Shown one piece after another: positions 1 to 10,184 of a DNA stretch of 64,000 nucleotides. The translations under genes and the position numbers were made by a program. Source of the DNA: an uncultured Lachnospiraceae bacterium (GTDB lineage: Bacteria; Bacillota; Clostridia; Lachnospirales; Lachnospiraceae). A model generated the notes under the pieces. It ran no database searches and was not told where the DNA came from. It saw nothing but the letters and a program-made list of their open reading frames with translations. The number at the start of each line of letters is the position of its first letter. Positions within the stretch are counted from its first letter, which is position 1. Where the stretch lies: assembly GCA_934438085.1 (NCBI GenBank), contig CAKSBC010000001.1, positions 124,001-188,000 of the forward strand. Reading direction: 5' to 3'.

Positions 1-58
1 CTACAGCACGACACTTAAATTTTAAAGCGAATTCAAGTCTTGGTTTATCCTAAAATCA

Positions 59-2740
59 TCAGCCTATCTCTGTGATCTGCTCTCTGACCTTTCTGATCAT
101 TTCCTCATACTTTGCAAGCTTAGCCTTTTCCTCATCTATCTTAGCCTGAGGTGCCTTGGAAATAAACTTTTCGTTGGAAAGCATGCTGTGAGAACGCTTA
201 AGCTCGCCCTCAAGGCGCTTTTCCTCCTTCTTAAGTCTTTCCTTCTCCTGCTCCATATCTACAAGATCATTGAGCGGAATATAAACAGATGCATTAGATG
301 TAACGGCTGAAAGTGCTGATGCCTCAATACCTGTCTTATCCTTCTGAACGATGATCTCTGAAGCAGAGCAAAGTGATGCTGCTACAGATCCTGTAGCTTC
401 AAATGCAGCCATTACCTTAGGATCTTCCGATACGATATATACCGCAGCCTTTCTTGAAGGCGGAACATTCTTCTCCGCACGGATATTTCTGACAGCTCTT
501 ACAGCCTCCTTAACAGCCTCTACCTCAGCCTCGTCCTCAGCGAAGTTCCAGCCCTCTGAAGCAAGCGGGTATTCTGATATCATTATCGACTCTTCATCAG
601 TAATGTTATCGAATATCTCCTCTGTAATAAACGGCATGAATGGGTGAAGCATCTTAAGCCCGTTTACAAGCACTGTCTTAAGAGTCCAAAGCGCAGCTTT
701 CTTAGTCTCCTCGTCATTGCCGTTAAGACGAGCCTTAAGCATCTCGATATACCAGTCACAAAGCTCATTCCACATGAAATCTGTAACATTATCAAGAGCT
801 ACGCCAAGCTCGAAGGCATCCATATTTCTTGTAACATTGTCTACGAGACTGTTGAGCTTGGAAATGATCCACTTATCCTCTTTCTCAAGCTTGACGCCCT
901 CAGGAATACGACCGATATCCTCAGCCTTTCCGGCAGCTTCAAAGGCATTCTTTGCCTCGTCGCCTGCTTTTTCAACATTCATCATAATGAATCTTGATGC
1001 ATTCCATACCTTGTTTGCGAAGTTTCTTGCATTGGTTATCTTCTTCTCTGAATAACGCATGTCGTTACCAGGTGCATTTCCTGTAAGAAGTGCTCCTCTT
1101 AATGCATCTGCGCCGTATTCATCGACAACCTTTAGCGGATCGATACCGTTTCCGAGAGACTTACTCATCTTACGTCCCTGCTCATCACGAACAAGTCCGT
1201 GAATAAGAACTGTAGAGAACGGACATTCTCCCATCTGCTCAACTCCTGAGAATACCATACGGATAACCCAGAAGAAAATGATATCATAGCCGGTTACAAG
1301 TACGTCATTAGGATAGAACTTCTCAAGCTCAGGTGTCTTATCAGGCCAGCCTAAGGTTGAGAACGGCCAGAGCGCTGATGAGAACCATGTATCAAGAGTA
1401 TCCTCGTCCTGTGTAAATGAAGTGCAGCCGCATTCACACTTTTCAGGCGCAGCATGACCTACATATATCTTCTTGCAGTCATCACAGTACCATGCAGGTA
1501 TTCTGTGTCCCCACCAGAGCTGTCTGCTTATGCACCAGTCCTTGATGTTGTTGACCCAGTTCATATATGTCTTGGAGTAATTCTCAGGAACAAACTTGAG
1601 ATCTCCGTTTTCAAGCACCTTTTTGCAGTGATCTGCGAACTTGTCCATCTTAACGAACCACTGTGGCTTGATCATCGGCTCTACAGTAGCTCCGCAGCGA
1701 TCGTGAGTTCCTACGCTGTGTGTGTGAGGAACCTTCTTGACAAGAAGCTTGAGCTCTTCGAGATCATTAACTACTTCTTTTCGTGCCTCATAGCGATCCA
1801 TTCCGTCATACTTTGTTCCCGGAAGATCGATAGTTGCATCATCATGCATTATACAGATCTCTGGAAGATTATGACGCTTTCCTACCTCATAGTCATTAGG
1901 GTCATGTGCAGGTGTGATCTTAACGCAGCCTGTACCGAATTCCATATCGGCATGCTCATCTCCGACAATAGGTATTTCCTTATTGATAAGCGGAAGGATA
2001 ACATTCTTTCCGATAAGATCCTTATATCTGTCATCCTCCGGATTGACAGCAACGGCAGTATCACCGAACATAGTCTCAGGTCTTGTGGTAGCTACCTCAA
2101 GGTATCTGCCTTCCTCACCTGCAACCGGATACTTGATGTGCCAGAAGAAGCTGTCCTGATCCTCGTGAATAACTTCGGCATCTGAAATAGAGGTCTTGCA
2201 GACAGGACACCAGTTAATGATGCGGCTTCCCTTATAGATAAGACCCTTATTATAAAGATCAATGAATACCTGCTCGACAGCCTTTGAGCAGCCCTCATCC
2301 ATAGTGAAACGAAGTCTGTCCCAATCGGCTGAAACGCCGAGCTTGTACATCTGATTGATTATCTTATTTTCGTATTCTTCCTTCCATGCCCAGGCCTCTT
2401 TAAGGAAGCCCTCTCTGCCGAGTTCATGCTTATCCTTGCCCTCAGCCTTAAGCTTATTTATGACCTTAACCTCTGTAGCTATGGCTGCATGGTCAGTTCC
2501 CGGCTGCCAAAGCACCTCAAAGCCCTTCATTCTCTTGTATCTGCAGAGCGTATCCTGAAGTGTATTATCAAGAGCATGACCCATGTGCAGCTGTCCTGTT
2601 ACGTTTGGCGGCGGCATAGATATGGAAAATGCTTCCTTTGGTGATTTTGGGTCGGCATGGAAATACTTCATCTTCATCCATCTTTGATAGATGCGGTCCT
2701 CCATGTCCTTCGGATCATAATTCTTTGCAAGTTCTTTCAT
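59..2740 (-). CDS. valS: Valine--tRNA ligase
   Basis: Cytoplasmic class I aminoacyl-tRNA synthetase that charges tRNA-Val with valine. The 893-residue length is normal for the family. The PPPNVTG motif near residue 43 is followed by the HIGH signature as HMGH near 53. The KMSKS loop lies at about residues 524-528. The last 70 residues are a charged coiled coil typical of bacterial ValRS that contacts tRNA. Only 81 bases separate it from the upstream gene, so there is no room for a T-box leader directly in front; it may be read through from the upstream three-gene set. Confidence 0.98.
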   Translation of the reverse strand: MKELAKNYDPKDMEDRIYQRWMKMKYFHADPKSPKEAFSISMPPPNVTGQLHMGHALDNTLQDTLCRYKRMKGFEVLWQPGTDHAAIATEVKVINKLKAEGKDKHELGREGFLKEAWAWKEEYENKIINQMYKLGVSADWDRLRFTMDEGCSKAVEQVFIDLYNKGLIYKGSRIINWCPVCKTSISDAEVIHEDQDSFFWHIKYPVAGEEGRYLEVATTRPETMFGDTAVAVNPEDDRYKDLIGKNVILPLINKEIPIVGDEHADMEFGTGCVKITPAHDPNDYEVGKRHNLPEICIMHDDATIDLPGTKYDGMDRYEARKEVVNDLEELKLLVKKVPHTHSVGTHDRCGATVEPMIKPQWFVKMDKFADHCKKVLENGDLKFVPENYSKTYMNWVNNIKDWCISRQLWWGHRIPAWYCDDCKKIYVGHAAPEKCECGCTSFTQDEDTLDTWFSSALWPFSTLGWPDKTPELEKFYPNDVLVTGYDIIFFWVIRMVFSGVEQMGECPFSTVLIHGLVRDEQGRKMSKSLGNGIDPLKVVDEYGADALRGALLTGNAPGNDMRYSEKKITNARNFANKVWNASRFIMMNVEKAGDEAKNAFEAAGKAEDIGRIPEGVKLEKEDKWIISKLNSLVDNVTRNMDAFELGVALDNVTDFMWNELCDWYIEMLKARLNGNDEETKKAALWTLKTVLVNGLKMLHPFMPFITEEIFDNITDEESIMISEYPLASEGWNFAEDEAEVEAVKEAVRAVRNIRAEKNVPPSRKAAVYIVSEDPKVMAAFEATGSVAASLCSASEIIVQKDKTGIEASALSAVTSNASVYIPLNDLVDMEQEKERLKKEEKRLEGELKRSHSMLSNEKFISKAPQAKIDEEKAKLAKYEEMIRKVREQITEIG

Positions 2741-2821
2741 GTTTCTCTTCCTATTACAGTTTTTATTAAAATGTTATCTATAGTAATTATTTCCTTTAAT
2801 ACTGCTTTTGACAGCTGTATA

Positions 2822-3637
2822 TCAGAATTTATTCTTTCTGTAACCGCTCTTCCATCCTGCTGCAAACTTTCTTGCTTCTTTAAAAAGCGTCATCTTATCT
2901 TTTCTGAAAATATCCTCTATTTCCTTATAAGCAGCGCTTTCCCTTGCTGCAGCTCTTACGGCATCCTTTTTTGCATCAAGCTCGGCTTTTTTTTCATCAC
3001 TAAGCTCTCCGCTGCCGTCTATAAGATATTTAAGCTCGTTTGCTCTTTTATTGCTGCAGGTCATAAGAGACATTTCAATAAGCTCAGCTGCAGACTTTTC
3101 ATCAAACATCTGCATCTTTAAGGATGCCATGTCGCAGTATATATCTGCCTTTCGCTCATTGTGATCCCTTAATTCCTTATCATCGTTTTGTTTGGATCTG
3201 CGATACTCTGCCTCAAGCTGTCTTATCGCCTGCTCGAATTTCTCGTATGCGGCATTATAATTACCTGCCTTGTACAGAGCCTTACCTTCCATGTATTTAA
3301 GCTCATAATCCGAAAACTTGCGGTAATCCGCTATGCGTTTTCCGAATTCCATGACCTCATCCAGATCATAATAGTTACATTCCTGAAGAATAAGCAGCAG
3401 CTGATTCTCAAAAAGCTCCCCGGTCCTCAGGTTGTCCTTAAGACGATCTGCCAGCTTTTTAAGATGAAGCTCCGTATCTATCCATTCAAACAACCCTTCC
3501 GTGCAGAAATCTCCGAGACATAAAAGCGGATAGTTATAAACAATATAACAAAGCTCCTGCTCACTCCAGATATTTATATTCAGTTTGTCGTGGCAGAAGG
3601 GTCTTCCGGCCTTCTGTCTGCATAAAAGCAATGACAT
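2822..3637 (-). CDS. TPR-like helical protein of unknown function
   Basis: A 271-residue, helix-rich, charged protein that I cannot assign to a function. A good ribosome site (AAAGGAAG) sits just before the chosen ATG. Residues about 110-150 (GKALYKAGNYNAAYEKFEQA) look like a tetratricopeptide helix pair, suggesting a protein-interaction scaffold. It lies 23 bases after the HSP70/actin-like gene and is the third gene of the 7358-to-2822 transcription unit, so it probably works with those two proteins. No signal peptide or membrane segment is visible, so it is likely cytoplasmic. Confidence 0.75.
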   Translation of the reverse strand: MSLLLCRQKAGRPFCHDKLNINIWSEQELCYIVYNYPLLCLGDFCTEGLFEWIDTELHLKKLADRLKDNLRTGELFENQLLLILQECNYYDLDEVMEFGKRIADYRKFSDYELKYMEGKALYKAGNYNAAYEKFEQAIRQLEAEYRRSKQNDDKELRDHNERKADIYCDMASLKMQMFDEKSAAELIEMSLMTCSNKRANELKYLIDGSGELSDEKKAELDAKKDAVRAAARESAAYKEIEDIFRKDKMTLFKEARKFAAGWKSGYRKNKF

Positions 3638-3660
3638 CTGTCTTCCTTTCCAAAACTGTA

Positions 3661-4887
3661 TTACAGCCTGATGCTCTCAGTTATCATATCGCCCGATGCA
3701 GCAAATATCTCACCGAAGCCCTGATCTATAACATTAATCTTAAGCAGTCCTTCCGACTCAAAATACATCTCGACCGACAATCTTGTGCAGCGATCAGGAC
3801 GTTTAAGAAGCTCCTTAAGATCAACTCTCACTGTCCTCTTATGATTATTTCTATCTGACGGTTCTATGTCTATATCTATATAGTCCTGTTTTTTCGGCAT
3901 AAGCTCCGCATAGGTGCTTAAATCATACCATGGTCTTCCCTGCGGGATCATTATAAGCTTTGAAAGCTTCTCGTTTACGGTAACACTTAATGATACCTCA
4001 GATTTCGTTCTTGTATCACAGAACAGTAAATGACTGCTGTCCTTACCTGCTGCAAGCTGATCAGCATATATAGCGGCTCCTATAGCAAATATACCGGGTT
4101 CATACATAACCTTTCTCTTTTTGCATATGAAGGCTATAAAGCTCTTTGCCCAGTCTGTTCTTTCAAAGCCCTTTCCGGTAATGAATACTGATGAATAAAT
4201 ATCATTTCCGATGCACTTTTTGGCTGCATCGGTCATGATTCTGTCTCCAAGCTCAGAGCCTGATTCATTTTTAAGGATACCGATACGAAAGGCCTCCTCA
4301 AGATCAGTTCCGTCACATACCGCGCTCTGCTTTCCTGTACCTCTTAGCACCTTCATCTTAAAGAAGGAAAGCGTTTCTGAAGAAAGGTCAAAAAGACCGG
4401 TCATGTTGTAGGAAAGAGATTTGTCCTGAGCCATTATGTAATGAATAAATGACTCCTCATGGCTGATTATAGTAGTTTTCTGTCTGTCGATGCCTGCAAG
4501 CTCCACTGCTCTTAGGATCGCATCCATATCAGATTTATCAGCCTTGGATAAAGCTATAACAAGTCTTCCTATCTCATCTACTCCGGCACCGTTAAGCATC
4601 TGTGAAAGAACGGTTCCGATAAGCCTGGAAATAAGCTGTTCAGCCGTATAGGCCTTTCTGGCTATCGTTGAAGTGCCGTTCTTTTTAAGCAGTGATAAAA
4701 GCTTATCTGTAAGCACTCCTGTTCCACTTAGTGCCATTTCATATGCTGTCTGTCCTATGTACCACAGATCCTCTTTCTTGTTCCTGCAGATGACAGCGGA
4801 GGCACTGAGCATGCTTTTTTCGCTGAAGCTGTATGCAGTTATATAATCGTCGCAAAGATCGATTCCTATATTCAGTGCCATCATCAA
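3661..4887 (-). CDS. HSP70/actin-fold ATPase-like protein (DUF5716-like)
   Basis: A 408-residue protein whose N-terminus (NIGIDLCDDYITAYSF) matches the phosphate-1 motif of the actin/HSP70/sugar kinase superfamily. A second phosphate-like segment, GLFDLSSETLSFF, lies near residue 165, and GKGFE near 240 follows the expected order. It resembles the Lachnospiraceae family annotated as DUF5716; this is from memory. The start overlaps the stop of the upstream 824-residue gene by four bases, indicating translational coupling. Function is unknown; a chaperone-like or cytoskeletal role is inference only. Confidence 0.75.
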   Translation of the reverse strand: MMMALNIGIDLCDDYITAYSFSEKSMLSASAVICRNKKEDLWYIGQTAYEMALSGTGVLTDKLLSLLKKNGTSTIARKAYTAEQLISRLIGTVLSQMLNGAGVDEIGRLVIALSKADKSDMDAILRAVELAGIDRQKTTIISHEESFIHYIMAQDKSLSYNMTGLFDLSSETLSFFKMKVLRGTGKQSAVCDGTDLEEAFRIGILKNESGSELGDRIMTDAAKKCIGNDIYSSVFITGKGFERTDWAKSFIAFICKKRKVMYEPGIFAIGAAIYADQLAAGKDSSHLLFCDTRTKSEVSLSVTVNEKLSKLIMIPQGRPWYDLSTYAELMPKKQDYIDIDIEPSDRNNHKRTVRVDLKELLKRPDRCTRLSVEMYFESEGLLKINVIDQGFGEIFAASGDMITESIRL

Positions 4888-7358
4888 TTCTCCAATTTAA
4901 ACAGCTCTTTAACAGTTTCTGAATTCTCGACATAGCTGAGCATGCTTTCCTTCAAAGCTGCCTCATCCTCTGCATCAAGAGCCTTAAGCATCAGATTGAT
5001 ATATCTCATACGGTCACTGCCCTGTCTGTGCAGCTTTGTCACATTGATGACGCCTTCTTCAGAAGGCTCTGAAGCCGAAGCATTATCATAAATAAGATAA
5101 TGAAGCTCATCTCCGACAAAAAGCACTGTAGACATAACGAAAACATTCTTAAAGACACGCTTCATATCTTCCTGATGATATTGCTCATCATCGGGAAGTA
5201 TCTTAACAAGCAGCTTTGGCAATGCTTCGCTCTCAGCTCTGTATTCAATATAATATTTCCAGCTTATCTCCTCAGGAATATGTATCTTCTTCCTGAGCAT
5301 CTTTGTATATCTGAAAACAAGACCCTCTTCTATGAGTCTGTCTGTCAGCTTCTGGCAAAGCTCCTTTTCCTCTTCGGAAATGCTTTCTGCCTTGGCATAA
5401 TGAGCCGTAAGTGCTATAGAGCAGATCACAGGCATAACTGCCTGAGCATCCTCAGAATGCATATAGCTTGAAAGTGCATCGAAGAATACTTCTTCATTGA
5501 TGCCGTCCTTTTCGTAAAGGAAATAATCCTCACTTCTAACGCAAAGATAAGCCCTTACCACAAGATCGTCGTATTTACCTGAAGCAATATATTCCTTAAA
5601 TGCTTCGTCAATATCGTCATTTCTTCCTACAAAAAGCTCAAAGGTAAGTATACGCTCCGGAAGCTCATATAACGGAAGCTCTCTTTTAACCGCTGCCTTC
5701 ATAACATGCAGCATAGCCTCTATACTGCCGCAGTAATCCTTACATAAAAGCTCTATAATGGCATCGGATGCCTTTTTCTTCTCAAAGAGCAGATGACAAA
5801 GCTTTGTAAACTCTGCCTCAGAAATAACGGATAAATTCTTTTTTATAAGACCATCTGCAGTCTTCTTAAGCTCAGCAATATCTGCTGACTCCGCTCCGTA
5901 TCTCTTAATAAGGCCAAAGGCTTCCTCAAGTCTTCCTGCTTTTACAAATGCAGAGAAAATGCTTCCGCAGGAATCCTTATCATAATCATCGCTTTCAAGC
6001 ACAGAAAGCCAGTCCATAGAGCCGCCTGCTTTGCAAAGCACTGATATCAGCTTTTTCCTGAAGGATTTGCTGAGCTCAAGACCTGAAAGAGCAGAAATCA
6101 ATATGCCGTCTTCCTTTTTATCCTTGATTCCATCAGAAGTGATTTTTTTGCATGCCGCAAGCAGCAGCATCGGATGCTCCGGATAAAGCTCAAAGCATTT
6201 TTCTATGAGCTCAGGTTTATCAAAAACAGCTCTGTCTGTATAATGAAGTCCTTCACTTACCTTATGCAGTCTTTCAGAGGTATTGCCTTCCTCGTCTGTG
6301 TATTCACTCCTTGAATAAAAGCTCAGACCGGCATCATTAAAATAAACCGGCACATAAGCAGTATTTCCTATAATATCCGCTCTGACACGGAATTTAAGCT
6401 CAGGATATTCAACTAAAAGAACATCTGCAGTTCCCTCATCGATCCTGATCTCATTGCATTTAAAAATATCAGGAAGAAGTGATGCAGCCTTTCTGTCGAT
6501 CATTCCCTGATAAATAAGCTTGTCATAAATAACAGACAGTCTCTTATTCATTCTGCCTGACAGAGAGGCATTCATAGCAAAGGCACTCATGCCCGGCGCA
6601 AATTCATCAAAAAGCTCGCTGTCAGAAAGCTCATGCATGACAATGTCCGCATAAAGCTTTTCTGCAATATCATGAGGTATATCTCTCTCATATGAAAAAT
6701 ACAAAAGCACTTCCCTCGGCATAGCCTCGGTGCAATCTGCAGGATACGCCGCAATATAGCTTTCGTAGAGCTTTGTAATGGCAAGCTGTCTCTTTATGGC
6801 TTCCTTATAAACATAAAATGCGAATCCGGATTCGTCCTTATTCCTGATAAGCTCCGCCGCAAGGCTCTCAAGCTCCTCATCCTTTTTCGGAAGCTCCGGA
6901 AGCTTGGTCTTTTTGTCTTTCTCCTGATTTGTGTCATCTGCAGAATAAACGATCGGTGAAGCCACAACGTACTTAGGCTCATCGGTCTTATCCTCAGTTC
7001 CTTCATTTATAGTATTTTTTATTACATCAAAGGAATAATCAAAATATTTTTCACCGACATTGGTAATGAAAATAAGCCTGCCGCTTATAATGTCCCCTTC
7101 GGAAAGCCCTGTAGTGTCGACATTAACAGTAACATCTGCCTTTCTTCCTGCAAATGCAGCCTTAACCGGCTGAACTCTCATGGCATCAGAAAAACAGACT
7201 CCCTTAACACCGTAGCCATTCAAACTCTGAAATTCTACAGTAAAGCAGTCCTTGGTGTCAGCCTTTATGCTGCCGGAATAAGACTCCGGAAGCATAACAA
7301 GCTTTGGAGTTTCAGACTCCGCTATTCCTTTTGCAAGCCTTGTTATTTTTTCTTTCAT
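4884..7358 (-). CDS. Large DUF5717-like protein
   Basis: An 824-residue soluble protein. Residues about 1-120 look like a beta-sandwich (alternating hydrophobic strands, FTVEFQSLNGYGVKGV). The remainder is a long array of helical pairs resembling HEAT/TPR solenoid, rich in Tyr and acidic residues. It resembles the Lachnospiraceae family annotated as DUF5717, which tends to sit next to DUF5716 (recalled, not searched). First gene of a three-gene minus-strand unit, divergent from the DUF4364 gene across 166 bases. Likely partner of the HSP70-like product through the solenoid; no catalytic motif is visible. Confidence 0.75.
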   Translation of the reverse strand: MKEKITRLAKGIAESETPKLVMLPESYSGSIKADTKDCFTVEFQSLNGYGVKGVCFSDAMRVQPVKAAFAGRKADVTVNVDTTGLSEGDIISGRLIFITNVGEKYFDYSFDVIKNTINEGTEDKTDEPKYVVASPIVYSADDTNQEKDKKTKLPELPKKDEELESLAAELIRNKDESGFAFYVYKEAIKRQLAITKLYESYIAAYPADCTEAMPREVLLYFSYERDIPHDIAEKLYADIVMHELSDSELFDEFAPGMSAFAMNASLSGRMNKRLSVIYDKLIYQGMIDRKAASLLPDIFKCNEIRIDEGTADVLLVEYPELKFRVRADIIGNTAYVPVYFNDAGLSFYSRSEYTDEEGNTSERLHKVSEGLHYTDRAVFDKPELIEKCFELYPEHPMLLLAACKKITSDGIKDKKEDGILISALSGLELSKSFRKKLISVLCKAGGSMDWLSVLESDDYDKDSCGSIFSAFVKAGRLEEAFGLIKRYGAESADIAELKKTADGLIKKNLSVISEAEFTKLCHLLFEKKKASDAIIELLCKDYCGSIEAMLHVMKAAVKRELPLYELPERILTFELFVGRNDDIDEAFKEYIASGKYDDLVVRAYLCVRSEDYFLYEKDGINEEVFFDALSSYMHSEDAQAVMPVICSIALTAHYAKAESISEEEKELCQKLTDRLIEEGLVFRYTKMLRKKIHIPEEISWKYYIEYRAESEALPKLLVKILPDDEQYHQEDMKRVFKNVFVMSTVLFVGDELHYLIYDNASASEPSEEGVINVTKLHRQGSDRMRYINLMLKALDAEDEAALKESMLSYVENSETVKELFKLEN

Positions 7359-7484
7359 TACATGCCTTTATATTTATGCGTCATTGACCGGAGTATCCAG
7401 ATAATAGGTCACGAAAAATGACCCGATAATAATCCGGCATTTTATTTTAGCACATAGTGAAGTGCTATTTCCATAGGAATATGT

Positions 7485-7490
7485 TATAAT
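7485..7490 (+). promoter_or_regulatory. Extended -10 promoter of the DUF4364 gene
   Basis: TATAAT is preceded by TGT, giving the extended -10 form TGnTATAAT. No good -35 hexamer is visible at 17 bases, which fits extended -10 dependence. The start codon lies 34 bases downstream behind a GAGGGG ribosome site. Confidence 0.6.
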
Positions 7491-7524
7491 TATACAATAC
7501 AATTTCTAAACGAGGGGTTTTCTA

Positions 7525-8064
7525 ATGATTCAGGAGCCTGAAACACTATATAAGTTAATGATACTTTATATGCTGGACAAGGTCAATTTTCCTTTGACCA
7601 ATTCCCAGCTGTCCGAATTCTTCTTGGATAAAGAATATACCACATATTTCACACTTCAGAGCGTGCTTACTGAGCTTGCCGAGGCAAAGCTCATCTCTTC
7701 AAGACAGGTCGGGAACTCAACTCATTATGAGATAACCGATGACGGCAAAGAGGCGCTCGGATTCTTTGTGACCGATATTTCAAGCGCCGCCATAGCCGAT
7801 ATGGATGAATATCTTGAAGCCAATAAATTCAGCATGCGCTCCGAATCAGGTGTAGTTGCTGAATACTTCAGGAGCTCCAATGATAACTTTACCGTTCATT
7901 GCTCTGCGCGTGAAGGAAAGAATACTATTTTATCTATAGACATTGCTGTTCCGGATGAGGGAGCTGCCGAGGATATGTGTGCGAACTGGCGCGGCTGCAG
8001 CAGAAAGATATATTCATATATCATGACATCTTTGTTAAAGGGCAATGCAGATTCTGCAGAATAA
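7525..8064 (+). CDS. DUF4364 family winged-helix protein
   Basis: A 179-residue protein with an N-terminal winged helix (residues about 10-75: LMILYMLDKVNFPLTNSQLS, then a recognition-helix region and a DGKEAL wing) and a C-terminal alpha/beta domain. This matches the DUF4364 family common in Clostridia, which is PadR-like in fold. Probably a transcription factor, but regulon and ligand are unknown. It is a single-gene unit with its own extended -10 promoter and a clear terminator, and is divergent from the DUF5717-like operon, which it might regulate (inference). Confidence 0.85.
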   Translation: MIQEPETLYKLMILYMLDKVNFPLTNSQLSEFFLDKEYTTYFTLQSVLTELAEAKLISSRQVGNSTHYEITDDGKEALGFFVTDISSAAIADMDEYLEANKFSMRSESGVVAEYFRSSNDNFTVHCSAREGKNTILSIDIAVPDEGAAEDMCANWRGCSRKIYSYIMTSLLKGNADSAE

Positions 8065-8091
8065 TGTATTCTTTGCTATATTTCTAATTAT

Positions 8092-8137
8092 AAAAGCAGG
8101 CCATTCGTAAACCACAACGAAACAACCTGCTTTTTTT
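8092..8137 (+). terminator. Rho-independent terminator after the DUF4364 gene
   Basis: AAAAGCAGG pairs with CCTGCTTTT, an inner TTCG/CGAA pairing extends the stem, and seven T residues follow on the plus strand. It lies 28 bases after the stop codon. Confidence 0.85.
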
Positions 8138-8285
8138 CTTTGCTTGGTTTTAAATTTCAGCTTCTAATTTATCAATTATAGCTATGGCTTATTGATTTGA
8201 TCAGTTCATAATTATCAGCTTTCAATATTTTCTAAATCACATCTGATTTGACCCATATCAAATCCTATTACTCTACAGAATCTTT

Positions 8286-10127
8286 TTACTCTACAGTAAC
8301 GCTCTTTGCAAGGTTTCTCGGCTTATCAACATCAAGGCCTCTTGCAAGGCTGATATAGTAAGCCAGAAGCTGCAGCGGCACTATAGCAAGGCTTGTAGTG
8401 AAATACTGCTCTGTTCTTGGCACATACACCACAAAATCAACGGTATTTTCAATATTATAATTGCCGCTGTTTGTGATACCCATGAGATATGCTCCACGGC
8501 TCTTGACCTCAACTATGTTGCTGACAGTCTTTTCATAAAGCGCATCCTGAGTCGCAACGCTGATAACAAGAGTTCCCTTATCTATAAGGCTTATCGTACC
8601 GTGCTTAAGCTCTCCTGCAGCATACGCCTCGGAATGAATATAGCTTATTTCCTTCGTCTTAAGGCTTCCCTCAAGTCCTATAGCATAGTCAATGCCTCTT
8701 CCGATAAAGAAAATATCCTGACTTGTGGAAAACTGTGATGCAAACCACTGAATTCTTTCCTTATCGCTTATTATCTCATTTATCTGTCCAGGCAGTGCAT
8801 AAAGAGCCTTTGTAAGCTTATCAAGCTCATCAGCTGATGCAAGTCCTTTTGCTCTTGCAAATGCCATGCTGAGAAGATACATATTTATAAGCTGACAGCT
8901 GTAGGCCTTGGTAGTGGCTACCGCGATCTCAGGCCCTGCATAGGTGTACATTACATAATCAGCTTCACGGGCAATGCTTGAGCCGGTAACATTAACAACT
9001 GCAAGCGTATCAATGTCCTTATCCTTTACAAGTCTAAGTGCTGCGAGTGAATCAGCGGTTTCTCCGGACTGTGAAATTACCACAAACAGTGAATCCTTCA
9101 TCAGAATAGGATCTCTGTATCTGAATTCGCTGGCAATATCAATCTCAACAGGTACCTGCGCCATCTTTTCAAAGACATACTTGGCCGCAACACCGACATG
9201 ATATGCCGAACCGCAGGCAACTATGTATATTCTCTGATAGTTCTTAAGTTTGTCATCCTCAATGCCTGCAGCAGAAAGATCAAGCACACCGTCCTTAATG
9301 TATGCATTAAGAGTCTCTGTAATAGCCTTTGGCTGCTCATGTATTTCCTTCATCATGAAATGCTCAAAGCCGCATTTTTCAACCGCTTCCGCATCCCAAT
9401 TGACAGTCTTTGGCTCTATCTCGATCTCGTCACCGTCGAGGTTGTAGAAGGTGACTCCGTCCTTAGTAAGCTTTCCAAGCTGAAGATCATCGATGTAATA
9501 AACCGTGCGTGTAAACTTAAGCATCGGTGAAACATCGGACCCGCACAGTGACGCTCCGTCAGCTCTTCCGACTACAAGCGGCGCATCCTTACGAGCCACA
9601 TAAATCTCGCCGGGATACTCCTTGAACATAACAGCTAAAGAATAAGCACCTCTGATACGAACAAGCGTATGGTTGATAGCATCTACAGGTGTACCGAGAT
9701 ACTTCTTATAATAATAGTCAATAAGCTTAATGACTACTTCTGTATCAGTCTCTGAATAAAAGCTGTAGCCTTTTCTTGTCAGTTTCTCCTTAAGCTCCTG
9801 ATAGTTCTCAATGATACCATTATGAACACCGACAACATTTTTATCATCACTATAATGCGGATGAGCATTGATCTCTGTGGCTTCGCCGTGAGTAGCCCAT
9901 CTCGTATGACCTATGCCGCAGGTGCCCTTTGTAGTTCTTCCGCCGTCAGTTTTAATGTAAAGCTCATGCAGACGTCCTTTTGCCTTAACTATCTGGAACT
10001 CTCCGGTTTCATCATTTCTGACAGCAATACCTGCTGAATCATAGCCTCTGTATTCAAGCTTTGAAAGACCGTCAAGAAGTATAGGGCCTGCCTGCTCACT
10101 TCCAACATATCCAACTATTCCACACAT
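8286..10127 (-). CDS. glmS: Glutamine--fructose-6-phosphate aminotransferase
   Basis: Makes glucosamine-6-phosphate from fructose-6-phosphate and glutamine, the first committed step to UDP-GlcNAc for peptidoglycan and EPS. The 613-residue protein begins MCGIVGYVG; after Met removal Cys is the N-terminal nucleophile of the glutaminase domain. Two SIS sugar-isomerase domains follow (about 290-430 and 460-600) and the C-terminus is the conserved LAKSVTVE. Third gene of trmO-rlmB-glmS; only 57 bases lie between rlmB and the start, so a glmS ribozyme is not present directly upstream, unlike many Gram-positives. Confidence 0.98.
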   Translation of the reverse strand: MCGIVGYVGSEQAGPILLDGLSKLEYRGYDSAGIAVRNDETGEFQIVKAKGRLHELYIKTDGGRTTKGTCGIGHTRWATHGEATEINAHPHYSDDKNVVGVHNGIIENYQELKEKLTRKGYSFYSETDTEVVIKLIDYYYKKYLGTPVDAINHTLVRIRGAYSLAVMFKEYPGEIYVARKDAPLVVGRADGASLCGSDVSPMLKFTRTVYYIDDLQLGKLTKDGVTFYNLDGDEIEIEPKTVNWDAEAVEKCGFEHFMMKEIHEQPKAITETLNAYIKDGVLDLSAAGIEDDKLKNYQRIYIVACGSAYHVGVAAKYVFEKMAQVPVEIDIASEFRYRDPILMKDSLFVVISQSGETADSLAALRLVKDKDIDTLAVVNVTGSSIAREADYVMYTYAGPEIAVATTKAYSCQLINMYLLSMAFARAKGLASADELDKLTKALYALPGQINEIISDKERIQWFASQFSTSQDIFFIGRGIDYAIGLEGSLKTKEISYIHSEAYAAGELKHGTISLIDKGTLVISVATQDALYEKTVSNIVEVKSRGAYLMGITNSGNYNIENTVDFVVYVPRTEQYFTTSLAIVPLQLLAYYISLARGLDVDKPRNLAKSVTVE

Positions 10128-10184
10128 ATATTTAACCTTTCATCTGTCAAAAATCATTTGACATTTACATTTAAGCTATTGAAC

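Noticed and set aside
1454..2185. 243-codon plus-strand frame
   Set aside because: Antisense to valS with no start signals or family resemblance.
2741..2821. T-box leader for valS
   Set aside because: The gap is 81 bases and shows no antiterminator-type hairpin or T-box sequence.
10128..10184. glmS ribozyme upstream of glmS
   Set aside because: Only 57 bases separate rlmB and glmS, far too short for the ribozyme, and the core motif is not seen.
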